Source of the DNA: Dialister sp. UBA7295
GTDB taxonomy: Bacteria; Bacillota; Negativicutes; Veillonellales; Dialisteraceae
NCBI GenBank assembly: GCA_002471975.1
Contig: DKQZ01000051.1
Span: forward strand, 1-10,338
DNA: 10,338 bases
Direction: 5' to 3'
The translations under genes were made by a program, and so were the position numbers. Below the pieces are notes generated by a model that was not told the origin of the DNA, made no database searches, and worked only from the letters and a program-made list of their open reading frames with translations. Positions 5,203-10,338 of the stretch are shown in pieces. Each line of letters begins with the position of its first letter. Position 1 is the first letter of the stretch.

Positions 5203-6660
5203 TTAGGATTTTCCTAAAAGAACTTCAAGATTAGACAATATCTTCTGATCGTTCTCAATCAGTTCCTTCTCTATTTCAATCCATTGTTTCAACTGATCCC
5301 GGCCCTTTGAGAGCGATCGTTCCAGCTGAACCCGGTCCGCCTCAGATAAATGTTTCGGTGGCAAAAGGGGGGTATCTATCAGTTCTCTTAAGGTATTTTC
5401 CGTGTCGCAGTTTCTAATCCTGATCCCTTTTTGCTTTTGATGCAAGTAAAATTCGAGGATACCCTGGTACTTTGCCACCGCCATTTCCATCTGTTGTTTA
5501 GGAGAAAGAGGATTCAATATTTCTTTTTGCTCTTTATCGCCTCTTCCTGTGTCGGGGTCATCGGTCGCCAGAAGAAAGGAAATGAGTGGATGCTTCATGA
5601 CGACAGGATTTTCTCTTTTTCCATCTTTTTGAGTTAGCTTTTTGAAAACGATAGCACCAGGGCTGTAAGGAGCGATGGCATTTAACACATAATCTGTCCT
5701 GGTTTTTGGCCTTTTGATCATCTCTTCCTTACTGGCTTTTGGGGGCAGGGAAAGAAGGTGGATGTACTTTGCGAGAGCTTCTTCCCTGTAATAGGAGCGG
5801 TGAGAAACGTTAGGGGTGAGGATTTCTCCCTTAATCAAATAGTGGGGATCGTATTTTCTCTGTTTGTGGTGATCCAGGTATACCTTGGATTTCTGAACCG
5901 CAGCTTTGGCTTCTTCTTCTGAATATAGGTCTGCGAAATCCGGATAAATAGGAAAGGGCAGGTATTTTTTAGTCCCGTTGCATTGGGAAGGCAGATACAG
6001 CCGGTATTTCATGGCGTAAAGTGCCAGTATTTTCAGCGGGCAGGCAAAGGGTTCCCATTCAGCCGGTTCATAGGGGGATGTATTGATTTCTCTTGTAATC
6101 AGCTCCCCTTTGCGGTCATCAAGATTTTTGTAGTCACGGAGCAGCTTGGTAATCGTTTTTCCATCGAGCCCAAGGGCCTGCTGGATATCCGTTTTATTTA
6201 ATTTCAAGTTCCTGGTCTCTGGATACAAAAGGCCATTTTCCCTGGAGGCGAAAGGGAGATTCAGATTTTTGGCGACTTCGAGGAGCTCACTTTCCGTATA
6301 AAGATCGCGGGAAACAGGTTCTATTTTCCTCTCAGCTCCAAAAGAGGAAAACAGTTCATTTTCTTTCTGTTTCCATTCTTCCTGCTCTTTTGCTTCCTCC
6401 GGGGTCAAGGCAAGTTTATGAAAGAGGTCCTCATTTTTTTCTGCCCAGGCGAGCAGCTTTTCCTTTTGAGCGTCTCCCTGGAATTTCTTTAATAGCCTGG
6501 AGGTTTTGGGATCATCTCCCCGGCATTTTTCTTTTTGCTTCTTTGATAGCCTGGAAGCCTCAGATATTTCTAAAAGACTATTGATGATCGCCCTGAAAGT
6601 ACGGTCTGCCAGACCCAGTGCAGTGGCTGCCTGTTTATGATCATAATATATTTCTGCCAT
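5203..6660 (-). CDS. Hypothetical 485-residue protein with two helix-turn-helix-like segments
   Basis: No known family recognised. It is soluble and charged, without signal peptide or membrane segment. Two short segments resemble each other and look like helix-turn-helix units: residues 10-26 (QAATALGLADRTFRAII) and 158-174 (DIQQALGLDGKTITKLL), sharing ALGLxx[RK]T[FI]xx[IL][IL]. Between them (about 35-115) is a very lysine/glutamate-rich helical stretch; residues 195-380 look globular; the C-terminus (385-485) is helical, with a probable coiled coil at about 440-482. The start is supported by GGAGG four bases upstream. It is transcribed divergently from the 6919-9091 gene run across a 258-bp promoter region, so it may act with or regulate that run. 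Replication-initiator-like or regulatory roles are possible but unproven. The TAA stop lies within a small TTAGGA/TCCTAA hairpin (5203-5217). Confidence 0.85.
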   Translation of the reverse strand: MAEIYYDHKQAATALGLADRTFRAIINSLLEISEASRLSKKQKEKCRGDDPKTSRLLKKFQGDAQKEKLLAWAEKNEDLFHKLALTPEEAKEQEEWKQKENELFSSFGAERKIEPVSRDLYTESELLEVAKNLNLPFASRENGLLYPETRNLKLNKTDIQQALGLDGKTITKLLRDYKNLDDRKGELITREINTSPYEPAEWEPFACPLKILALYAMKYRLYLPSQCNGTKKYLPFPIYPDFADLYSEEEAKAAVQKSKVYLDHHKQRKYDPHYLIKGEILTPNVSHRSYYREEALAKYIHLLSLPPKASKEEMIKRPKTRTDYVLNAIAPYSPGAIVFKKLTQKDGKRENPVVMKHPLISFLLATDDPDTGRGDKEQKEILNPLSPKQQMEMAVAKYQGILEFYLHQKQKGIRIRNCDTENTLRELIDTPLLPPKHLSEADRVQLERSLSKGRDQLKQWIEIEKELIENDQKILSNLEVLLGKS

Positions 6661-6700
6661 AGGTCCTCCATTGGATGAACTTTTTTAAGACTCTCTTTTT

Positions 6701-6729
6701 ATTGTACTCTGTTTTGCGGGGAGTGGGAA
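6701..6729 (-). promoter_or_regulatory. Candidate promoter of the 485-residue gene
   Basis: On the minus strand TTCCCA (complement of 6724-6729) and TACAAT (complement of 6701-6706) are 17 bp apart; the -10 is good and the -35 weak (4 of 6). The weak -35 suggests an activator or low basal expression. Confidence 0.45.
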
Positions 6730-6783
6730 TTCATTCCTGCGGAGCATCGGGAAGAAAGGGGTACAGTTTTCCTCTTTCTGAAG

Positions 6784-6813
6784 ACCCGGGCTTTTACCGT
6801 CTTCTTCCCGGGT
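6784..6813. repeat. ACCCGGG/CCCGGGT inverted repeat between divergent promoters
   Basis: ACCCGGG (6784-6790) and CCCGGGT (6807-6813) form a perfect 7-bp inverted repeat with a 16-nt spacer. The right arm ends 2 bp before the -35 of the plus-strand promoter. The position would suit an operator read by one of the locus's own proteins; this is inference. Confidence 0.4.
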
Positions 6814-6815
6814 TC

Positions 6816-6844
6816 TTGTAAGAATGGAGGTCGGGCGATAGAAT
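6816..6844 (+). promoter_or_regulatory. Promoter of the 6919-9091 gene run
   Basis: TTGTAA (6816-6821) and TAGAAT (6839-6844) separated by 17 bp. The predicted start near 6851 coincides with the first base of the hairpin at 6852-6892, so the mRNA would begin with that structure. Confidence 0.55.
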
Positions 6845-6851
6845 ACAGGTA

Positions 6852-6892
6852 TCGGATACATCTCTTCTTCTTGAAAGGCGGGATGTATCCGA
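6852..6892 (+). promoter_or_regulatory. 5' leader hairpin of the gene run
   Basis: TCGGATACATC (6852-6862) is perfectly complementary to GATGTATCCGA (6882-6892); the 19-nt loop contains pyrimidine-rich TCTTCTTCTT followed by GAAAGGCGG. It sits at the predicted 5' end of the mRNA and 10 nt before the GAAAGGAGG ribosome site. The loop's TTCTT is complementary to AAGAA-type purine runs and might interact with the ribosome site, but that is not shown. A 5' terminal stem usually stabilises mRNA. Confidence 0.6.
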
Positions 6893-6918
6893 AAACTTTC
6901 TGAAAGGAGGTGGTTATC

Positions 6919-7119
6919 ATGGAGATAGTTATCGAAAGATTGATGTTCCTTCATGGAATCCAGCTTGATCTCGTTGCAGTGGCGATGGCCCTCTCCGGGT
7001 TTGGAATCGGCCTGCTCACCGGACGCGGGATGATTTTAAGCTGGTTGTCGGACTTGCTTATAGTAGAAGAGCCTGAAGAGCCCGTCCCAAATGAAGAAGA
7101 TACAGCCATAAAGAAATAA
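6919..7119 (+). CDS. Small single-span membrane protein (66 residues)
   Basis: Not assigned to a family. An excellent ribosome site, AAAGGAGG at 6903-6910, eight bases before ATG 6919, decides the start; the in-frame GTG at 6910 lies inside it and is rejected. Residues 17-36 (DLVAVAMALSGFGIGLLTGR) form one transmembrane helix with GxGxxxG-like spacing, preceded by a short amphipathic N-terminus and followed by a second moderately hydrophobic stretch (MILSWLSDLLIV) and an acidic tail (EEPEEPVPNEED) that ends in KK. First gene of a four-gene run; 114 bp separate it from the next. It could be a membrane anchor for partner proteins or a phage-type accessory protein; neither can be shown. Confidence 0.75.
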   Translation: MEIVIERLMFLHGIQLDLVAVAMALSGFGIGLLTGRGMILSWLSDLLIVEEPEEPVPNEEDTAIKK

Positions 7120-7145
7120 ATGTCAAAGCAATAATGAAAAGGCAC

Positions 7146-7200
7146 CTGTTTCCTGCAGAAACAGAGCTGCCGGATAATGAAATGATGATTCCATCATTTC
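7146..7200 (+). promoter_or_regulatory. Two tandem hairpins in the intergenic region
   Basis: CTGTTTC/GAAACAG (7146-7152 with 7158-7164, loop CTGCA) and GAAATGATG/CATCATTTC (7179-7187 with 7192-7200, loop ATTC) are both perfect. Neither is followed by a T-run. They may be RNA processing or stability elements that set unequal expression of the genes on either side. Confidence 0.5.
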
Positions 7201-7233
7201 GAAGTAAGATTAAAAAAGAAAAGGTAAATAAAA

Positions 7234-7887
7234 ATGTTAGAAAATAAAGCAAACAGCCTCAACTTAATGGAAAATCTATTTTATTTCAATGGTACTAACC
7301 ATCCCGTTTCAATTATTGAAACCACAGATTACTATACGACGCGGCGCGGATTTTCTGTTTTGACGAATCCGGAAGAAGCCAAGCCCTGTATGGTGCTGAA
7401 CCCGGGGGTCCCCCTTTCTGTTCATCGTCAGACGGAAGCGCCGGCAACTTTCCTTTTTCCGGAAGGCAGTTTTTCCACATATGATTTTCCAGAAAATTTT
7501 GGTGACAGTTCCTATAGATATGACGTCATTCTTGTGTCTCGATATTACGCCAATCAGGTGTTGTCAGCTCTGCCCAGGTTTAATTTCGACTTTGCGGATC
7601 GTTTGTGGATCATCCAGCCACTTTATAATCAAGATCCAGACAGATACCCGGATGCTCACCGCCTTGGAGAGGCAGCAGGCTTGCGGAAAATCTTGATGCC
7701 CTGTCAACCGGGAGAATATTTAAAGAGAACTCTCAATCCGTTTGCTTCGCCTGACCAGAAACCCTCTCTGGCTGCAGCCTCGCTCAGTCTGGCTCTTTAT
7801 GCGGGAGATCCTTACTGCGAGCAGCTTTCGGACTATGTCATGACAGAACTTCAGAGAAGAATCCAGCTGTCAAAAAGACAGGCATAA
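7234..7887 (+). CDS. Hypothetical protein (217 residues)
   Basis: No known family recognised. The protein appears globular and soluble, rich in aromatic residues, with no signal peptide. Notable stretches are PVSIIETTDYYTTRRGFSVL (24-43), YDVILVSRYYANQVLSALP (96-114), FDFADRLWIIQPLYN (118-132) and an alanine/leucine-rich helix at 179-192. The ATG is preceded by AAAAGG nine bases away; an alternative ATG lies at codon 12. The downstream coiled-coil ORF has a further in-frame ATG overlapping this stop by one base. Codon use is similar to its neighbours and more AT-rich than ispE. Together with the flanking genes it probably belongs to one functional cassette of unknown activity. Confidence 0.8.
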   Translation: MLENKANSLNLMENLFYFNGTNHPVSIIETTDYYTTRRGFSVLTNPEEAKPCMVLNPGVPLSVHRQTEAPATFLFPEGSFSTYDFPENFGDSSYRYDVILVSRYYANQVLSALPRFNFDFADRLWIIQPLYNQDPDRYPDAHRLGEAAGLRKILMPCQPGEYLKRTLNPFASPDQKPSLAAASLSLALYAGDPYCEQLSDYVMTELQRRIQLSKRQA

Positions 7888-7928
7888 TGGAATATATTAG
7901 CAGGAGACAAGAAAAAGGAGAAACAATT

Positions 7929-8258
7929 ATGGAAAATGAAGAATACCTAAATGAGATACTTGATCAGCTTCAGCAAATAAAGCGGAAGATGGACCCGAAT
8001 GGCCTGGACGAGGAAGATTATGATGAGCCTGAAAATTATGATGCTGAAATGGAGCGGTTAAGAACCGAAAACGGCCGGCTCCAAGAGGAATTGGCTCAGG
8101 TGAAAAGGGAGCTTCAAGAGTTGAAGGCTGATTATGACGAGACTAATAAACAGGGGTCCATTCTGTATGCTCGGTACCTTGCAACAAGAAAGCAGCTTCA
8201 GGAAACAGTTGCAGAATTAAATAAGTATATTGAACAACTCCAGGGCATCTTGAAGTAA
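7929..8258 (+). CDS. Coiled-coil protein (109 residues)
   Basis: A small cytoplasmic protein dominated by heptad patterns: an N-terminal helix ENEEYLNEILDQLQQIKRKM (2-21), an acidic linker LDEEDYDEPENYDAE (26-40), a coiled coil at 41-75 (MERLRTENGRLQEELAQVKR, then ELQELKADYDETNKQ) and another at 84-108. No catalytic motif. ATG 7929 is chosen because AAAGGAG (7914-7920) lies eight bases before it; the upstream in-frame ATG at 7887 has no ribosome site, but would overlap the previous stop. Coiled coils of this type act as scaffolds or oligomerisation partners; the Sel1-repeat protein encoded next is also a protein-interaction type, which suggests assembly of a complex. Confidence 0.8.
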   Translation: MENEEYLNEILDQLQQIKRKMDPNGLDEEDYDEPENYDAEMERLRTENGRLQEELAQVKRELQELKADYDETNKQGSILYARYLATRKQLQETVAELNKYIEQLQGILK

Positions 8259-8290
8259 GGTGCACCCTTACCTGGACCCGAAATAAAATC

Positions 8291-8334
8291 TTCCCTGCAT
8301 GGCAGTCCTTCTGGCAGGGCTGCTATGTGGGGAA
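8291..8334 (+). promoter_or_regulatory. Long 18-bp RNA hairpin before the Sel1-repeat gene
   Basis: Arms 8291-8308 and 8317-8334 pair without interruption over 18 positions around an 8-nt loop (TTCTGGCA). Four pairs are G-T, and all four become G-U in plus-strand RNA (they would be A-C clashes in minus-strand RNA), so the structure suits a plus-strand transcript. No T-run follows, so it is not a standard terminator. It ends 18 nt before the ribosome site AAGAGGT of the next gene. Confidence 0.7.
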
Positions 8335-8365
8335 ACTATTCTTTACAAATCAAGAGGTTTAAAAT

Positions 8366-9091
8366 ATGGATACCAACGAAATCAACGAGGTAAATGACCT
8401 GTTTCAAGACCTGAAAGAAGCAAATATAGATATGGATGAATCCGTGGCTGATCTTGCAGAGGCTCTTGAACGTGATGACAATGATAAGGTTTATTCTCTC
8501 TCTAAAGATCTGGCGGAGAAGAAGAATGACTGGGGACTATTCATTTATTCGGAATTCTTTATTAGAGGAGAGAAAGTTAAAAAAGACTTAAACAAAGCCG
8601 AGAGACTTCTTAGAGAGGCGGCAAAGACCAATCCCCTGGCGGCTCTTCGGTTGGTAGACTTGATAAATTATCGTGTTATTCCCAGCAGCAATCCTGCCCA
8701 TGAGCTGTATGTTTTAAGCCGATTCGCCGCCTCAAAAGGCTTGCCGAAAGGGATGTACCAGGCCGGCATTTGCGTGAAAGCCGGCTGGGGCTGTCGGGTA
8801 AATAAGAAACAGGCATTCGAATGGATCTTAAAGGCAGCTAAAAGGGGATATCTGGATGCGCCCTACGTGGTGGGAGAAATGTATATGACCGGAGCCGGTA
8901 CAAAACGGGATTTAAGGCAGGCCAGGTATTGGTTTGAACAGGCTGTTAAGCTAAATAATGATGCCGAGGCAATGGTCATTTTAGGGACTTTCTGTTATAA
9001 AGAAAATAAACTGGCCATGGCGAAAGATTACTGGAAACGTGCCGCCCCCTCCTGCGTAGAAGCGAAAGTGCTCTTGCATAACATGAAGTAA
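8366..9091 (+). CDS. Sel1-like repeat (TPR-type) protein
   Basis: A 241-residue helical-repeat protein. After an acidic N-terminal region (1-50), Sel1-type repeats run from about 55 to 232: for example GMYQAGICVKAGWGCRVNKK at 129-148, then QAFEWILKAAKRGYLDAPYV (149-168), then GEMYMTGAGTKRDLRQARYW (170-189) and FEQAVKLNNDAEAMVILGTF. The conserved A...LG.MY..G.G...D...A..WF..A pattern is clear in the third and fourth units. The cysteines are scattered and no signal peptide is present. Sel1 proteins are adaptors for protein complexes, often in signalling or host interaction; the partner here is unknown. ATG 8366 has AAGAGGT seven bases upstream. Last gene of the run; a long terminator hairpin follows 39 bp later. 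Confidence 0.9.
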   Translation: MDTNEINEVNDLFQDLKEANIDMDESVADLAEALERDDNDKVYSLSKDLAEKKNDWGLFIYSEFFIRGEKVKKDLNKAERLLREAAKTNPLAALRLVDLINYRVIPSSNPAHELYVLSRFAASKGLPKGMYQAGICVKAGWGCRVNKKQAFEWILKAAKRGYLDAPYVVGEMYMTGAGTKRDLRQARYWFEQAVKLNNDAEAMVILGTFCYKENKLAMAKDYWKRAAPSCVEAKVLLHNMK

Positions 9092-9130
9092 TATACTTCA
9101 TATTTTTTCTACTTTTCCCCACCACAAAAA

Positions 9131-9171
9131 GGCCCGGACGGCGGTTTTCTTTAAAAACTGCCGTCCGGGCC
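9131..9171. terminator. Long terminator-like hairpin after the Sel1-repeat gene
   Basis: Arms 9131-9148 and 9154-9171 pair over 18 positions with one G-T pair, loop CTTTA. The T-run is better on the minus strand (TTTTT directly after the stem) than on the plus strand (CCTTTC), but its position after the gene run fits termination of the plus-strand transcript. Confidence 0.7.
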
Positions 9172-9517
9172 CTTTCTCAGCTATTCCGGAATACAATGAG
9201 GGCCCTTTTTTAAAAAATTTCATACAGCGCTGCCGGAGGAAAAGATTCGGCCCCTGCCCAATTTCATAAGGCGCAGGCAGAGGCTTTCTATTTTTTCCTC
9301 TATAGATATAGTTCATAAAAAGGGGATGCATCATTATATTTTAATTAAATTTAAGAAATGAGCCATCCGGCTGGGGAATGGTTATTTCCCTGTCACTCCT
9401 ATGAGCGATGCCCGAGGCGGATTCCCACTGCCTTCAGTGACCCCTCCGCCAGGGAGGATGCATATTTCCTGTCCCCTGTTATGAACGGGGTTTATCTATT
9501 ATTTACAAAATTTATAA
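9172..9517. other. Intergenic region with a degenerate direct repeat, a terminator-like stem and a palindromic repeat
   Basis: No credible gene. AATTTCATA followed by a GCGC-containing block occurs twice, at 9216-9240 and 9260-9284 (25 bp, about six differences). The second copy lies within a stem (9250-9258 with 9276-9284, one mismatch) followed by TTTCTATTTTTT, which resembles a plus-strand terminator. At 9405-9466 there is an imperfect palindrome: GGCGGA (9416-9421) with TCCGCC (9445-9450) and CACTG (9426-9430) with CAGTG (9435-9439), loop CCTT. It resembles the CCTCCCT...AGGGAGG intergenic repeats common in gut Firmicutes (recalled, not searched). Confidence 0.5.
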
Positions 9518-9546
9518 TTGACATTGTTCCGGCAGGGGGCTATGAT
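9518..9546 (+). promoter_or_regulatory. Strong promoter with no gene downstream
   Basis: TTGACA (9518-9523) and TATGAT (9541-9546) with a 17-bp spacer. The -35 is perfect and the -10 matches 5 of 6. The predicted start near 9553 is only 5 bases before a 15-bp terminator stem, so the main product would be a transcript of about 45 nt consisting of the stem itself, unless it reads through. Confidence 0.6.
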
Positions 9547-9557
9547 TTTAGTATATT

Positions 9558-9593
9558 AAAAGCGCAATGATGCAGTCCCATCATTGCGCTTTT
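9558..9593. terminator. Perfect 15-bp bidirectional terminator
   Basis: Arms 9558-9572 and 9579-9593 pair perfectly around the loop CAGTCC, with an A-run on the left and TTTT on the right, followed by GTGTTT. It could terminate transcripts from either side; no gene reads into it within 450 bp on the plus strand except by read-through. Confidence 0.88.
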
Positions 9594-9953
9594 GTGTTTC
9601 AGGAGAAGGAGGGAGCGGCATGAAAGGCATATTGTCCGCCCGATAGACGCTTTTGATCTTCTGAAACCCATGGCGTCCACGGATACGATAGATCCTTAGA
9701 AATATGATCTTGCTCGCCGGCCCGATGAATACATGATTCTTTCGAAGTACCATGAATCCATCCCGATTGATGACCGGCTGATGAAGAATGACAGAGTCCG
9801 TTGACCGATGAAAGGAAAGGGGGTGATAGCATCCAAAATGAGAAGGCACAAATCTGAACGGGCGGATGCTGTCATTCTGAAAGTCCCGTTCCTTCACCGG
9901 TCTATTTCCGCAGCCGGTTCCCCCCCCTCTGGACTGACTGCGGGATAGAATAA
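9594..9953. other. Region between two terminators without a convincing gene
   Basis: The minus strand is open from 9975 down to 9556 (139 codons). Its middle part, VINRDGFMVLRKNHVFIG and onwards, faintly recalls the C-terminal barrel of IS3/IS481-type transposases, but there is no DDE motif, no inverted termini and no ribosome site, and its first codons overlap the terminator at 9954-9985. On the plus strand a frame with two internal stops also reads plausibly around 9700-9800. A decayed insertion-sequence fragment is possible; I do not call a gene. Confidence 0.3.
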
Positions 9954-9990
9954 GTCCGGCATCGTGATGCCCCACGATGCCGGGCGTTTT
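9954..9990. terminator. Rho-independent terminator
   Basis: A 13-bp stem (9954-9966 with 9973-9985, one G-T pair), loop ATGCCC, followed by GTTTTATG. It separates the upstream region from the right-end repeats. It would end a plus-strand transcript, which may be the read-through product of the promoter at 9518-9546. Confidence 0.75.
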
Positions 9991-10017
9991 ATGTGATTTA
10001 CTGGAGCCTTCTGGTAT

Positions 10018-10159
10018 ATATTGGGACCTGAGTCAGCTGCGGCTTTCGGGCCTTAGCCTCACCGCGGCATGCCTCGATAGAGTCACTATCGGGATTCCGG
10101 GGCGCGGGGTGCGGGGTTCGGGAAGGTGTCGGCCTGATGGCCGACGAGTTTATATGGGG
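10018..10159 (+). repeat. Long hairpin-tailed repeat, copy 3
   Basis: This unit shares with copy 4 (offset about 179 bp) a CTGAGTCAG start (10028-10036), a TTAGCCTCACC block (10053-10063), a TTCCGGGG block and the head GGTTCGGGAAGGT. It then has a 7-bp hairpin (10128-10134 with 10139-10145, loop TGAT) and the tail GAGTTTATATGGGG (10146-10159). The hairpin and tail are laid out as in copies 1 and 2 at the left end, but the stem sequence is different. Confidence 0.8.
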
Positions 10160-10199
10160 GCTGGGCCCAGGCGGGAGATATTGGAATCATTCAGAAGAT

Positions 10200-10338
10200 C
10201 ATTAGTCTGAGTCAGAAGCGGTTTTCGTGGATTAGCCTCACCACGGCGAGCCGCTGCATTGTCATTTCCGGGGTTTCGTGGTTCGTGATTCGTGGTTCGT
10301 GAAGGTATGCCGCTGACGCGGCATGAGTTTTTATGGGG
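10200..10338 (+). repeat. Long hairpin-tailed repeat, copy 4 (ends at the window edge)
   Basis: Blocks as in copy 3, with a head made of four CGTGRTT-type words (10276-10301), AAGGT, a 7-bp hairpin ATGCCGC/GCGGCAT (10307-10313 with 10318-10324, loop TGAC) and the tail GAGTTTTTATGGGG (10325-10338). The unit may continue beyond the window, and further copies may follow. Confidence 0.8.

Noticed and set aside
7887..7928. Earlier start for the coiled-coil protein overlapping the previous stop
   Set aside because: No ribosome site precedes 7887, whereas AAAGGAG is ideally placed for ATG 7929; kept as an alternative only.
9098..9334. 78-codon minus-strand frame
   Set aside because: It runs through the long terminator hairpin and the degenerate AATTTCATA repeat, has no ribosome site and a composition explained by the repeats.
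9405..9466. tRNA or riboswitch
   Set aside because: The stem pattern lacks a cloverleaf, anticodon arm, T-loop or CCA end, and no known riboswitch core motif is visible; an intergenic palindromic repeat fits better.

Overview
The window looks like chromosomal DNA from a Gram-negative member of the Firmicutes, probably class Negativicutes (Dialister- or Megasphaera-like). The basis is moderate GC, purine-rich GGAGG ribosome sites, clear sigma-70-type promoters, an MEP-pathway ispE, and several families of GC-rich intergenic repeats. The genus is an inference from overall style; there is no rRNA or tRNA to test it.

Layout. 1-440: two near-identical 71-bp direct repeats, a palindrome, and the promoter of a toxin-antitoxin pair. 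441-1056: toxin-first higB-higA pair with its own terminator. 1100-1248: a dispersed repeat just upstream of an alpha/beta hydrolase gene (1249-2019). 2020-2337: an 18-bp inverted repeat around a terminator and a small 53-54-codon reading frame on the minus strand, just beyond the ispE stop. 2338-3198: ispE (minus) with a perfect consensus promoter, and upstream of it three copies of the same repeat family seen before the hydrolase. 3618-4499: an EamA/DMT permease (minus), with its own promoter. 4754-5028: a divergent pair of tiny coupled ORFs ending in a strong terminator. 5203-6660: a 485-residue protein of unknown function (minus) with two similar helix-turn-helix-like segments. Divergent from it, 6919-9091: a run of four plus-strand genes (one-TM mini-protein, unknown 217-residue protein, coiled-coil protein, Sel1-repeat protein) separated by structured intergenic RNA-like hairpins. 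9092-10017: no convincing gene, but several terminator-like hairpins, one very strong promoter aimed straight into a terminator, and a palindromic intergenic repeat. 10018-10338: two more long repeat units ending in the same hairpin-plus-TATGGGG tail as the repeats at the left end.

Functional picture. ispE is the only clear housekeeping gene; the hydrolase and the permease are generic. The accessory content is the higBA module, the unknown divergent locus 5203-9091 (the best candidate for an undescribed system, although nothing in it identifies an activity), and the repeats. The most sequence-supported oddity is a dispersed repeat whose hairpin stem differs in sequence between copies but stays self-complementary, while its flanks are conserved. 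A second repeat family lies upstream of two genes in the same orientation relative to transcription.
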